Assembly (NCBI GenBank): GCA_963728285.1
Contig: CAVSJR010000005.1
Span: 1 to 64,000 of the forward strand
Reading direction: 5' to 3'
Length of the DNA: 64,000 nucleotides
DNA from: CAVSJR01 sp963728285
GTDB lineage: Bacteria; Actinomycetota; UBA4738; HRBIN12
Under the pieces are notes generated by a model. It had not been told where the DNA came from, did not search any database, and saw only the letters and a program-made list of their open reading frames with translations. Shown piece after piece: positions 19,642 through 27,888 of this stretch (position 1 is the stretch's first letter; every line of letters starts with the position of its first letter). The translations under genes and the position numbers were made by a program.

Positions 19642-20258
19642 ATGCCCGCAGGATCACAGCAGCACAGGACCATCGTCGCTCGCCTGGCCGGAATCGTCGT
19701 CGTGAGCATCACGACGCTCGCGTTCGTGCCTTCGATGGCGCTGGCCGGGGAGCCCACCTGCTTCGGGAGGGCGGCCACGATCCTCGGAGATGAGGGGCGT
19801 GAACGGATCGAGGGCACCTCCGGGAACGATGTGATCATCGGGCTCGGCGGGCGCGACATCATCTTCGCCGGCGAGGGTGACGACCTCGTCTGTGGCAACG
19901 ATGGAAGCGATGTGATCGACGGCGGCCCCGGAAACGACAGCATGTCTGGAGCTGACGGCCGTGACTTCATCACCGGCGTCGATGGCGATGACCTGATTCG
20001 CGGCGGTCCCGGTGTCGACGTCCTGAACTTCGGCGATGAGGAGAATGGCGACGACCAGGTGTTCGGCGGAGCGGGCGACGACGACCTCCACGCCGGGGTT
20101 GGAAGCCGACCGGTTGTTCGGCAACGGAGGGGATGACTTCGCTCGCCGAGGGCGAGGTGGACTCCCCGATGATCGATCTGTTCTCGGGAGGCCTGGGCGT
20201 GGATACGTGTCTTGCCGGAGCCGAGGACGACGTCCGCGGGTGCGAGGTCACGTCCTAG
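19642..20258 (+). CDS. Secreted RTX-type calcium-binding repeat protein (frame broken)
   Basis: The ATG at 19642 follows GGAGG by a normal spacing. A signal peptide (RTIVARLAGIVVVSITTL, then AFVPSMALAG) precedes hemolysin-type calcium-binding nonapeptide repeats (GGxGxDxxx): GLGGRDIIFAGEGDDLVCGN, DGSDVIDGGPGNDSMSGADG and GVDGDDLIRGGPGVDVLNFG, then VFGGAGDDDL. The frame changes near 20100 and 20150, after which FSGGLGVDTCLAGAEDDVRGC leads to the TAG at 20258. Such repeats fold as a calcium-filled beta-roll outside the cell. No protease or adhesin domain is attached, so it is a stand-alone beta-roll. Confidence 0.75.
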
Positions 20259-20469
20259 CGACCGAGGGACGCGCCACGGGTACGCTAGCGCATTCGCTCG
20301 CGGAGTCGTCCACGTGGGGAACGCTCACTCCACTTCGCGTCCAGGCCGGAGGTCCTCGGATGGAAGCTTCTGCTCACGCGTTCGACCGGGCGTGTCATAC
20401 GCGTGCAGTAGGTTATCGAACATACGTTCGAGAGTGGCACGATGGTGCCGGAGGGTGCTGGAGGGGCAG

Positions 20470-21767
20470 ATGTGCGAGCTCGCATCCATCGTTGAACGGA
20501 GCTCCGAGGCGATCGCGGAGCTGCCGGATGCGCAGGCCGAGGAGGAGTTCGAAGAGCTCCGTCGCGGCATGGAAGCACTGGAGGCAGCCTGTCTGCGTCG
20601 GCTCCCCGACCTCGAACGGCGAAGGGTTCACGAGCGAGACGGCCACCTCTCGGTGGCCTCCTGGATGGCATCGACCCACCGGGTCTCCTACGGAGCAGCA
20701 CGACGATCGGCTGCTACCGCACGAGCGCTCGAGCACATGCCCGAGACACCAGAGAGCGCTCGAGCACGGCGAGGTCTCCCTGGCCGGGGTCGGGATGCTC
20801 GTGCAGGCACGAGCGGTGATCCAGAGGCCTTCGAGCGATCCGAGGCCGTGTTGCGTGCAGGCGGCTTCACTCCACTCGATCTCCGGGCTCTCCCGGGTGG
20901 TGGGGCACTGGCGCGAGGCGGTCGCCGCAGAGGCCGGTGCAGACACCGAGGCGGAGCTCCGGGCACGTCGGCGCCTGCACGCCTCCGCCACCTTCGCAGG
21001 CATGGTGCGGGTGGACGGGGACCTTGATCCGGAGACCGGCGAGGTCCTGCTGACGGCGCTCGGAGCCGTGGTGGACGCCGAGGCTCGCTCGAGAGGAGGA
21101 AGATCGAGCGATCCCCCGCCCAGCGACGTGCCGATGCCCTGGGAGAGGTCTGCCGTCAGTGGCTGGATCTCGCACCCCGTCCCGCCGTGGCGGGAGAGCG
21201 ACCGCATCTCACCCTCACGGTCTCGGCCGAGGCCCTGGCGGGGTCGGCCGAGCGTGAGTCCCGGGCGGAGGTACCGGGCGAGGAGGCTCGGGGCCGAGCA
21301 GGGCTCGCGAGCCGGAGGCGGAACTCACGAGCGTGCGTGCAGGCCGAGATCTCCCCACCGGTGCGGAGCTCGATCATGTGGGTCCGGTCTCCCTTCGGAC
21401 GGCACGACGGCTTTCCTGTGATGCCTCGGTGATGCGGGTGGTGATGGCGGGGGGATCGGCTCCGCTCGATGTGGGAAGGCGAACCCCGGTGGTGCCGTCG
21501 TCGATCCGACGGGCGGTCGTGTGCCGGGATCGGCACTGCCGCTTCCCCGGGTGTGACAGACCACATGCGTGGTGTGACGCCCATCACGTTGTGCACTGGG
21601 CGAAGGGAGGTCGAACGGGGCTCTCGAACCTGGTGCTGCTGTGTCGTCGCCATCACCGCCTGGTCCACACAGGAGATGGGTTCTCCCTCGAGCTCTCGGG
21701 AGAGGGACCGGTGTTCAGACGACCCGACGGATCGGTGCTCGAGGATCGCGCTCCACCGCCCTCGTAG
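20470..21767 (+). CDS. DUF222 / HNH endonuclease protein (frame broken)
   Basis: This is a 13E12-repeat-family protein: DUF222 helical domain followed by an HNH nuclease. The start ATG at 20470 has GGAGGGG upstream. Pieces: MCELASIVERSSEAIAELPD, a DGHLSVASWMASTHRVSYGA segment, LHASATFAGMVRVDGDLDPE, TGEVLLTALGAVVDAEARS, and the HNH core VVCRDRHCRFPGCDRPHAWC, DAHHVVHW and LSNLVLLCRRHHRLVH with two CxxC-type pairs and the His-Asn-His residues present. Frames change near 20750, 20830, 21105 and 21290. These proteins are abundant in Actinobacteria and often multicopy; some are probably mobile, but no flanking element is visible here. Confidence 0.82.
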
Positions 21768-21773
21768 CGGTCT

Positions 21774-22166
21774 ACAGGAGGGGGCCAGGACGTCGAACCC
21801 CTCACTCACCGCAGCTTCGGCGAGCTTCCCGTCGTATGTGACGAGGCCCGCCAGGTCGGTTCCCAGGGTCAACGCCGTCGCAAGATGAATCGCGTCGAGC
21901 GTGCGGAGCGATGCTGGCTCGAGCCGCGCGGCGCGGATCAAGATCGCGTCCTCCATCGGAATAAGCGCGATTCGGTCGATGACATCGTTCGCTCGCTCCT
22001 TGCGGTCGTCCGATGCTCCGATGCGCCGAACCGCTCGAATGACCTCGACCCGGGATAGGGCGCTGGAGACGACCTCAGGATCGGCGCGAAGCGACTCGAT
22101 GAGCGCGGACGTCTCCGGCTCCGGCGCGACGAGCTACACGATGGCTGAGGAATCGAGATACAACAC
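21774..22166 (-). pseudogene. PIN-domain toxin (VapC-like) with an in-frame amber codon
   Basis: Reading from GTG 22166, the frame gives VLYLDSSAIV, then TAG, then LVAPEPETSALIES and SALSRVEVIRAVRR, and ends with TLDAIHLATALTLG and VTYDGKLAEAA. This is a PIN ribonuclease: first catalytic Asp in YLDSS, Glu in SRVEV, and Asp in LDAIHLA plus the late TYD. The TAG (22134-22136) stands where family members usually have Lys, so one base change (AAG to TAG) would explain it. It is either an inactivated toxin or a consensus error. The C-terminal stop is uncertain because the frame shifts in a G/C run near 21780. It is preceded by its antitoxin. Confidence 0.75.
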
Positions 22167-22169
22167 GGC

Positions 22170-22455
22170 CTAGAGTCGCTCGGCACGCTCTTCGAGCAGC
22201 GCCTCGCTCAGCTTGGTGGAGACGCGTCCCCGCGGAGGCAGGAGCTCTTCGAGATCTCGCCGGGACGCCTTGCACGTCCCGCGGCAACGAGGCGATCAAG
22301 AGGGCTCGCCGGCGCGGTGAGGTGGACCGAGGATGGCGACGGGGCGCCCGCGCTCCGTCACCTCCAGCGTCTCTCCTCTGGCCACCCTCCGCAGGTATTT
22401 GCTGAGGTTCTGGCGCAGCTCCCGGACGCCGACTCGTTCTTCGTTCGCTCGCATG
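22170..22455 (-). CDS. Phd/YefM-family antitoxin (frame broken)
   Basis: The product starts at ATG 22455 with MRANEERVGVRELRQNLSKY, then LRRVARGETLEVTERGRPVA, the classical Phd/YefM DNA-binding and dimerisation region. It would bind its own promoter and neutralise the PIN toxin with its C-terminal part. After PPHRAGEPS the frame changes (near 22300) and the C terminus reads PRGRVSTKLSEALLEERAERL before the TAG at 22170. The stop lies 3 nt before the toxin start, as expected for a toxin-antitoxin operon. Direct repeats upstream may be the autoregulatory operator. Confidence 0.75.
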
Positions 22456-22474
22456 TAGCACATCGTAGCACATT
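22456..22474. promoter_or_regulatory. Direct repeats at the antitoxin start, probable operator
   Basis: GTAGCACAT occurs at 22456-22464 and again at 22466-22474 (plus-strand reading), a 9-base direct repeat with 10-base period immediately upstream of the antitoxin ATG at 22455. Ten-base spacing places both copies on the same DNA face, which suits binding by an antitoxin dimer or tetramer. The role is inference. Confidence 0.5.
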
Positions 22475-22554
22475 CTCCGAGAGCGGGAGGCGTTCGGTGA
22501 TGAGTCGCCTCGTTGAACGCGAGGACCGGGTGAGGATGGGGGCGCCGAGCGAGG

Positions 22555-22827
22555 TCAGTCGAGCTCGGACTCGACCTGCTGCTCGCTCATCCCCGTGGCC
22601 TCGGAGATCTCCGCCTTGCTCGCGCCGTGCTCCAGCGCGTCGTGCATCTCCCGCACGAACAGCTCCAACGAGTCGACGAGCGCGGACTGAAGGTGCTGGA
22701 GGTCCTTGGTTCGACTCCGGGAATGGTCCGAGCTGCCCTCCAACTCCTGGACGACGCTTCGCATCGCCGCGATCCCGGCCGCCCGGACTCGCAGCTGATG
22801 AAGCGCTTCGGCCTTCGGGTCGGGCAT
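22555..22827 (-). CDS. Small helical protein with HTH-like C terminus
   Basis: A 90-residue, highly charged and helical product (MPDPKAEALHQLRVRAAGIA at the start). The C terminus (GASKAEISEATGMSEQQVES) has the helix-turn-helix spacing of small regulators, where the Gly-Met-Ser turn precedes the second helix. It may be a DNA-binding or nucleoid-associated protein, or a partner-binding helical bundle. It stands alone between the toxin-antitoxin pair and the bactofilin-like gene. No family is firmly recognised. Confidence 0.6.
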   Translation of the reverse strand: MPDPKAEALHQLRVRAAGIAAMRSVVQELEGSSDHSRSRTKDLQHLQSALVDSLELFVREMHDALEHGASKAEISEATGMSEQQVESELD

Positions 22828-22898
22828 CGCCGAATCCTAGGCGACCGCAGCGGACACGCGGGGGAGGCCTCCGCGGGCCGAGCTCGCTCGGTGGCCGG

Positions 22899-23870
22899 TC
22901 AGGGAAGGCTCGGCGTCGGTGGGGGAGTCTCCGCGACGCGTTCCCGTGAAAGGGTCCCCTCGCGCCTCGCGGCGACCGCGAGCAGTCCGAGCCCCCATGC
23001 GCTGGCGAGCACCCAGACGATCCCGCCGACGACCGGGATGAGCGCGAGCAGACGGAGGATCACCCACCCGACGAGGAATGCCAGATACGGCGACTGCGGC
23101 GGCTTGAGGATGAGCCGGCCGACCACGAACGTTGCGGCGACGTACCCGACCATGAAGAGGAGGCCGAGGCCGGCGAGCAGCGCCAGGCCGAGGGGAAGGG
23201 CGACGATGGTGACCAGCGCGATGATCGCAACGATGGGAAGAAGGAAGAGCAGGCCGACGCCCCATGCGATCGAGGAGCCGAGGCGGGCACGGACGACCAT
23301 CTCGAGCGACTCCGCCGCTCGTGGCGCGAACAGCAGCAGCGCCATGCCGAGGATGATCGTGGAGATCGTCACCCCGATCCACCAGGCGATCCTGCTCGCC
23401 AGGCCGAAGTCCTCGAGATCGAAGCGCGTGGCGACGTTCTGCTGGCTGCCTCGTACGGTGGCTCCCTGCTCGATCGTCGGATCGTCGACGTCACGAGGTC
23501 GCCGCCGACCTCGGCGCCCGATCGGATCACGACGTCTCCGTTGAACGAGACCACGTCTCGTCCCACGGTGCCCGACGATCTCGGTATCGCCGTTGAAGAC
23601 GACGACGGTGTCCCGCACCGTGCCCTCGATCACGGCGGGGCCGTTGAAGATCGTGACCGAGCCGACCGTCTCGCCCGCCGGGACGACCGCTCGACCGTTG
23701 AGGATGACCTGATCATCCGTGGACAGCTCGGTATCACTTGACTGGGCGAGGGCGGGTCCGGCGACCGCCCCGATGCAGAGGCAGACCAAGAACGCCAGCG
23801 CCAGGGCCCTGCTGATGTGCCCCCTCCTCTTCAGCCGTGCCTCCCGTGATCCCGTCGAGATCTCCACCAT
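22899..23870 (-). CDS. Bactofilin-like beta-repeat plus membrane protein (frame broken)
   Basis: The start is ATG 23870 (GGAGG upstream). A signal peptide or N-terminal span (ALALAFLVCLCIGAVAGPAL) precedes a short right-handed repeat with NG-containing turns (DQVILNGRAVVPAGETVGSV, TIFNGPAVIEGTVRDTVVVF, SFNGDVVIRSGAEVGGDL), the pattern of polymer-forming bactofilins. The C-terminal half has four or five hydrophobic helices (IGVTISTIILGMALLLFAP, IVAIIALVTIVALPLGLALL, LLALIPVVGGIVWVLASAWG). Frames change near 23560 and 23480. Proteins pairing an extracytoplasmic bactofilin-like module with a C-terminal membrane block are widespread but uncharacterised. Confidence 0.7.
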   Translation of the reverse strand: MVEISTGSREARLKRRGHISRALALAFLVCLCIGAVAGPALAQSSDTELSTDDQVILNGRAVVPAGETVGSVTIFNGPAVIEGTVRDTVVVFNGDTEIVGHRGTRRGLVQRRRRDPIGRRGRRRPRDVDDPTIEQGATVRGSQQNVATRFDLEDFGLASRIAWWIGVTISTIILGMALLLFAPRAAESLEMVVRARLGSSIAWGVGLLFLLPIVAIIALVTIVALPLGLALLAGLGLLFMVGYVAATFVVGRLILKPPQSPYLAFLVGWVILRLLALIPVVGGIVWVLASAWGLGLLAVAARREGTLSRERVAETPPPTPSLP

Positions 23871-24114
23871 CGGATCCTCCATCGAAAGCGATTGCCCCGC
23901 ACGATTCCCGCCCGGGCCATACCGGTCTCCGGCACCCTCTGACCCATTACCCGAGTTCCCCCGATCCATCCCCCGCCGCTCCCTTTTCTGGTCGGCGATC
24001 CGTCGCCGCGCGTCTGTCACGGCGGCGGTCTCTGGCTGGCGATCGGGCTGTCCATCCCGGTGGACGTCCGGCGGTTGTTCCGGAACGACTCGCGGTGACC
24101 GGCAGCGGACACAA

Positions 24115-24145
24115 AAGAGCGGCCCGGGGAGCCCGGGCCGCTCTT
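24115..24145 (-). terminator. Strong intrinsic terminator
   Basis: A perfect 14-base-pair stem (24115-24128 against 24132-24145; arm AAGAGCGGCCCGGG) with a 3-base loop. Read on the minus strand it is followed by TTTT, a classical rho-independent terminator. It lies about 27 bases beyond the stop of the secreted GYWKNH-motif gene and would end its transcript. Confidence 0.88.
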
Positions 24146-24172
24146 CGGGTAGTGCGTTTCTGAGGCGGAGCC

Positions 24173-24664
24173 TCAGCTCAGGGGGCAGCCGAGGTTGTTC
24201 GCCTGGTCCAGCGTCTTCGCCAGCTTCAGGATCGTCGCCCGGTCCAGGCTCGCCAGCGCGGCGTTCACCTGGCTCAGGATGTTGAAGGGGCTGGTGAAGC
24301 GGCGGTACGGGTACCCGAGGCCCTCGTGCGCGGCATTCAGGTACGCGGCCACCGTGGCACGGAACAGGATCTCCGAGGCGCCCTGGATCGTGGATCCGCC
24401 CTTCAGCTTCAGCGCGTCGGCGAAGGTCACGTCCCGGTAGGCCGCGAACTCGTCGGGAATGACGAACTCACGCGCAGGGTCGGTCTCGTGGTCGCCGAGC
24501 GTGTCGGTCGGCTTGTATTCCTCCCAGTTGTCCTGGTGGTTCTTCCAGTAGCCGGGCGTGCAGCCCTCGTTTCCGATGTTCACGGCGCCGGCCTGCGGCA
24601 TCATGCCGCCGACCAGGGCCGCCGAAACGACGCCCAGGATCAGGCCTCGAAGCAGTTTCCTCAC
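24173..24664 (-). CDS. Secreted protein with CTPGYWKNH motif
   Basis: The GTG at 24664 has AGGAAGGGAG upstream. A 163-residue product has a signal peptide (LLRGLILGVVSAALVGGMMP, then QAGA) and, right after cleavage, GNEGCTPGYWKNHQDNW. The CTPGYWKNH element recurs in many secreted or surface proteins; the late Cys (NNLGCPLS) may pair with it. The rest is mainly helical (FADALKLKGGSTIQGASEIL, LNAAHEGLGYPYR). It has its own promoter space and a strong terminator, so it is a single-gene transcript likely to be well expressed. Biochemical function is unknown. Confidence 0.78.
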   Translation of the reverse strand: MRKLLRGLILGVVSAALVGGMMPQAGAVNIGNEGCTPGYWKNHQDNWEEYKPTDTLGDHETDPAREFVIPDEFAAYRDVTFADALKLKGGSTIQGASEILFRATVAAYLNAAHEGLGYPYRRFTSPFNILSQVNAALASLDRATILKLAKTLDQANNLGCPLS

Positions 24665-24817
24665 AGGTGGCTCCCTTCCTCGGATATCCTCCGTTGCGTG
24701 CGGAGGATATGGGAGGTCGGGTGACTCATGCAACCATCGAAGGGCGTAGGTCCTACGGAATTCATCCGGTGTTCGTCGATCGTTCGGGACGTGACGAGAC
24801 CGTCGCGCCACCCCGAT

Positions 24818-25196
24818 TCACGTGCCGACCATCGCCGGGGACGGCCACGACAGCCAGAGGATCCCGACGATCAGGGCGGCGTTCACGGCCTCGATGAACA
24901 GGAACCACCGGTCGAAGTACACGATCATCAGGCCGAGCGAGGTGGCCAGGCCGGCCACGGCGGCGGATCGCCACCAGTCGGCGTCCGCCCACAGGCCCAG
25001 TCCCGCCGCGATGAGCAGGACCGTGGCGGCGAGCGCGGCGACCCTCGCCGGGCCCCTTCCGGTCGCCCAGCAGCCACGAGTGCGACGGGTCGAACGGGCG
25101 GGCCGCTTCGTCCTTGGGCTTCGGCGGGACCACCCAGATCGCAAGGTGGATGAGTCCGTGCGCGATGAGGAAGGCGATGAACAGGAATCGCCACAT
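24818..25196 (-). CDS. Four-span membrane protein (frame broken)
   Basis: The start ATG 25196 follows GGAGGTGCGGACCG. The product opens MWRFLFIAFLIAHGLIHLAI and continues PPKPKDEAARPFDPSHSWLL. After a frame change near 25050 it reads VAALAATVLLIAAGLGLWAD, VAGLATSLGLMIVYFDRWF and FIEAVNAALIVGILWLSWP, giving four helices in about 125 residues. The HGLIHL segment in the first helix could ligate metal or heme, but that is speculation. It lies downstream of the DUF1579 gene in what looks like a redox/dormancy gene set, with a DosR-like box 84 bases upstream. Confidence 0.7.
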
Positions 25197-25279
25197 CGGT
25201 CCGCACCTCCCGTCGTCGGTCGTCTCCATACTGCGAGACCGTCGACGAGGGATCCCGGGCCGGATGTCCCGACGGCGTC

Positions 25280-25293
25280 GGGCCGTTCGGCCC
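25280..25293. promoter_or_regulatory. DosR-like palindrome upstream of the four-span protein
   Basis: GGGCCGTTCGGCCC, a 14-base near-perfect dyad, lies between the DUF1579 stop (25329) and the ATG at 25196. Its form (GGG..C....G.CCC) resembles the mycobacterial DosR-box core GGGACTWWAGTCCC, with mismatches at positions 4 and 6. Assignment is by pattern only. Confidence 0.4.
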
Positions 25294-25328
25294 GCTTTGG
25301 AAGGCTCCCGCACGAGAGATTGAAAGGT

Positions 25329-25861
25329 TCATCGGCGCCCGCAGTGTTCGCTACCGGGCGTGCAGTGGTATTCCTCCACCAGCGACCATGGGCACCGCCG
25401 ATGGACACCTCGTTTCGCCACGTCATATCCGCGGGGTCACTGAGGTCCCATACCAGGCGCAGGCCGACGGGGGCGTGGGCCATCGTCTCGAAGGTGAGGC
25501 GATCGCCGTCGATCCATCCGCGCATGACATCGGCGTGGCCGTAGGCATCCGCGACGGTCGCGCGATACTCCCCGCTGGCCGGGTCCCAGCCCGCCACCCA
25601 ATGCAGCTGCCACTTCAGGACGAACGTCCCATCAAGCAGGTACTGATCCTGTTCGTACGTGCCGACGATCCAGCGGCCGTCCTGGATCCGCTCGTGCCTC
25701 CCCCGACCCTCACCGGTCATGGCCGGCGTGCCGGGGCCCATTCCGCCCTCTTCGATGGTGCCGGTCCACGTGATGTCGGGATGGAAGCGGGCCAGCGCCT
25801 CCATCTCCGGCCCCGGCGTGATGGGCCTCGGAACCCGATCGACGTCAGCGCGAGAACGCAT
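25329..25861 (-). CDS. DUF1579-family protein (frame break near C terminus)
   Basis: The product (about 177 residues) starts MRSRADVDRVPRPITPGPEM and has the DUF1579/lipocalin-like run ALARFHPDITWTGTIEEGGM, GPGTPAMTGEGRGRHERIQD, QDQYLLDGTFVLKWQLHWVA, GWDPASGEYRATVADAYGHA and VMRGWIDGDRLTFETMAHAP. The real C terminus is SLVEEYHCTPGSEHCGRR in another frame (change near 25395), ending at TGA 25329. The function of the family is unknown; the fold resembles beta-barrel ligand binders. It overlaps the upstream gene end (25845), so both are in one operon. Confidence 0.75.
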
Positions 25862-26594
25862 CGCTCTCCTCCGCAGCTCGGCGTGCCCGCCGCTCCGCAT
25901 CTCGCTTCACGATCGGAAGGCCCGCGTATCGAATGAGGATGATGCCGGCCGACATCGGCGCCCAGTACCGGCGAAACAGCCGCCGAGCCTCGGGGTCCGT
26001 CGTGGTCACCCGGGTGCGAGTGACGAAGATCGAATCGTCCGGACCGATCGGCTCCGCGCCGAGCGTCCAGGCAATCTTCGCGTACCCCGGCTCGTCGAAG
26101 GCCGCGAACTCCTCGGGCGGGAGGGAATGAAATGTCACCTGCTCGTGCCAGGGCTGCGTGTACGCGCCGATCACGATCTCTCGGTCCGGGACCTCCGCCA
26201 ACACGCCCCAGCCGAGGGCGAGCGTCTGGTCGACGATGCCTCGGGGCCCGGCGGGAGGAAGGCGGCTCGCCGCGGAGCCGCGCGGGGATCTCTCGCAGCC
26301 GAAAGACGCCCTTCGCGATCGGCGACGCCTGCAGATCCAGGTCCTTTGCGGCCGCGAAGGTGATCGCCGCGGGTGCATGGACCTTGAGGTGGTGGTACTC
26401 GTCCACCTCAGGATGCGGAATGAAGCTCTCGAGGAGCTCGTCCCGGGGTGCCGGTCCGGGTCGAGGTCGCCGTATCTCGCCCATGTGACCGCCGAGTACG
26501 CGCCGTAGGACAAGAGCGCGGCCCCGGCCGCCGCACCCCCGAGCCGCAGGAGGCGGCCCGGCCACAGCGAACGCACCGCCGACCGCACGGACAT
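25845..26594 (-). CDS. Conserved protein with N-terminal span, SRPBCC-like (frame broken)
   Basis: The start is ATG 26594 (MSVRSAVRSLWPGRLLRLGG). One hydrophobic span (AAAGAALLSYGAYSAV) leads into an extracellular or membrane-tethered domain: PRDELLESFIPHPEVDEYHH, KVHAPAAITFAAAKDLDLQA, LALGWGVLAEVPDREIVIGA, TQPWHEQVTFHSLPPEEFAA and TTTDPEARRLFRRYWAPMSA. The alternation suggests a helix-grip (SRPBCC/polyketide-cyclase-like) fold. Frames change near 26455 and 26250. Products of this type recur in actinobacterial dormancy clusters, to my recollection, but the function is unknown. A DosR-like dyad lies about 170 bases upstream. Confidence 0.65.
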   Translation of the reverse strand: MSVRSAVRSLWPGRLLRLGGAAAGAALLSYGAYSAVTWARYGDLDPDRHPGTSSSRASFRILRWTSTTTSRSMHPRRSPSRPQRTWICRRRRSRRASFGCERSPRGSAASRLPPAGPRGIVDQTLALGWGVLAEVPDREIVIGAYTQPWHEQVTFHSLPPEEFAAFDEPGYAKIAWTLGAEPIGPDDSIFVTRTRVTTTDPEARRLFRRYWAPMSAGIILIRYAGLPIVKRDAERRARRAAEESDAFSR

Positions 26595-26871
26595 CGGCCT
26601 CAGGTGGGCAGCGGTCCTGGGGGTCGGCTGTGAGCCGGGCGACCGAATCTGTCCACGAATCGCGCTCACGCCGCATCTCGTCCCTCCTCGAATCGCGATC
26701 CTCCGACGACTCCAGGGTCGCGGTTTCACTCGGTCCGAGGGAGGGGAGGAGGTCCCGCCGTCCGGGGGCCCTTCGGACCCTTTCTCCAGGGCCCGGACGA
26801 CGGCCGCCCGGCCGGTGAACGGATTCCGATGCCGAGAAGGATCAGGAGGTCGGCCGATCACAACCGCGGTC
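26595..26871. other. Intergenic region with a DosR-like dyad
   Basis: A 277-base gap between the SRPBCC-like gene start and the flavodoxin stop, both minus strand. It contains the GGGCCC-TTC-GGACCC element listed separately. No coding frame is supported. Confidence 0.4.
26766..26780. promoter_or_regulatory. DosR-like palindrome
   Basis: GGGCCCTTCGGACCC (reverse complement GGGTCCGAAGGGCCC) is an imperfect dyad 172 bases upstream of the SRPBCC-like gene start. It shares the GGG-n-CC / GG-n-CCC form with the other sites near 25280, 27783 and 30260. Confidence 0.4.
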
Positions 26872-27402
26872 TCATGCCACGCTCGCCGCCGTGTCAAGCC
26901 GGACCAGTTCGGCTCCCCAGGTCGTGGCGTGGTCGATCTCGCCCTCGAGCAGCCGGTTCTTCGTCGAGACGAGGAAGCACTCCGGCCCCGCCAGCAGGCG
27001 ATAGCCATGCCGCTCGAGTCGCTTCGCGATCCCCTTCGCTGCGGATCCGGTGAGCAGGATGGGCTTGTCGATCCTCGTGTCGAAGGCCGCCGCACGCCGT
27101 TCGGTCCCAGGCGGCAACTCGTCCATCCACTCCCGGAGCCCCGGAGCGACGGTCGGGTCCGCGAACGTGTTGTCTTTGTCGCCGGCCGCGGTCTCTCGCG
27201 TGCCGGGCCGGCTCATCCCATGCGCGTGCGTCGGGCCGCCCACGACGAGGAGCTCGACGCCCGCCGCATCGGCGGGAGTGATCCTCGAGATGGGGCCGGC
27301 GTCGACGTCCAGCCCTCCTGTTCGGAGCGACGTCGCGATCGCCTCACCGACGGCCGCCGTGTTCCCGTACATCGACTCGTACACCACCAGGGCTTTCATC
27401 AT
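26872..27402 (-). CDS. Flavodoxin-family protein
   Basis: An intact 176-residue protein. The FMN-binding loop is MKALVVYESMYGNTAAVGEA, the classical flavodoxin signature, and the second flavin contact region is VELLVVGGPTHAHGMSRPGT. Next come KPILLTGSAAKGIAKRLERHGY and a C-terminal EGEIDHATTWGAELVR helix, as in flavodoxin-like electron carriers. It would shuttle electrons in the cytoplasm. It lies 59 bases downstream of the STAS-like small gene and likely shares its promoter, where a DosR-like dyad occurs. Confidence 0.85.
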   Translation of the reverse strand: MMKALVVYESMYGNTAAVGEAIATSLRTGGLDVDAGPISRITPADAAGVELLVVGGPTHAHGMSRPGTRETAAGDKDNTFADPTVAPGLREWMDELPPGTERRAAAFDTRIDKPILLTGSAAKGIAKRLERHGYRLLAGPECFLVSTKNRLLEGEIDHATTWGAELVRLDTAASVA

Positions 27403-27461
27403 GGCCTCCTCCTCGGTACTCCCCGGGGCTCCTCGCCCACGGCGAGGCGTCGTCGGCGGCG

Positions 27462-27728
27462 CTACGCCTGAACGAGCGACGCATCCTCGCGCAGCTCCAG
27501 CCGCACGGGCACGCCTTGGCGGGTCAGCATCGACGACAGCTGCAGGATGCGATCGAGGTCACCGCTGGCGACGTCGATCTGGGGCGTGACGAGGGTCGCG
27601 CTCTCGACTCCCTCGTCCAGCTCGAGCTCGAGATCGCGAGCCAGGGGCGACCAGTCCGGCGGCAACACGTCGGGCAGGATCACCCGGAGATAGGGACCGT
27701 TTCGACGCAGTTCGTAGGACTCGAACAT
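27462..27728 (-). CDS. Small STAS-like protein
   Basis: The start ATG 27728 is chosen because AAGGAGAT lies 7-8 bases upstream. The 88-residue product reads MFESYELRRNGPYLRVILPD and ends LDRILQLSSMLTRQGVPVRL, with a beta-alpha alternation like STAS (anti-sigma-factor-antagonist) domains, though no phosphorylatable Ser in the usual DSSG context is visible. It may act as a partner-binding regulator. It heads a two-gene unit with the flavodoxin. Confidence 0.6.
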   Translation of the reverse strand: MFESYELRRNGPYLRVILPDVLPPDWSPLARDLELELDEGVESATLVTPQIDVASGDLDRILQLSSMLTRQGVPVRLELREDASLVQA

Positions 27729-27782
27729 TCCACTCATCTCCTTTGTCGCCACGACCATCCCATGCGTCGGCACGACGGCCAC

Positions 27783-27796
27783 GGGGCATGCGTCCC
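27783..27796. promoter_or_regulatory. DosR-like palindrome upstream of STAS-like/flavodoxin operon
   Basis: On the minus strand GGGACGCATGCCCC lies 55 bases upstream of the ATG at 27728. It matches the GGGAC and G-CCC arms of the DosR core GGGACTWWAGTCCC. The position suits an activator site. Confidence 0.45.
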
Positions 27797-27888
27797 GCGA
27801 TGGCGGGGTCGAACGGCACGTTCGTGCGCGGGGCTTCGGGGTGCGTTCCTCTTGAGGGAAGCGAGCTTTCCGCCGAAGCTCGGTCCGG

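Noticed and set aside
19642..20258. RTX protein as a type I secreted toxin
   Set aside because: No toxin domain and no ABC/HlyD export genes nearby, and a normal Sec signal peptide is present.
20470..21767. DUF222/HNH gene as part of a mobile intron or transposon
   Set aside because: No terminal repeats, intron structure or recombinase gene could be seen around it.
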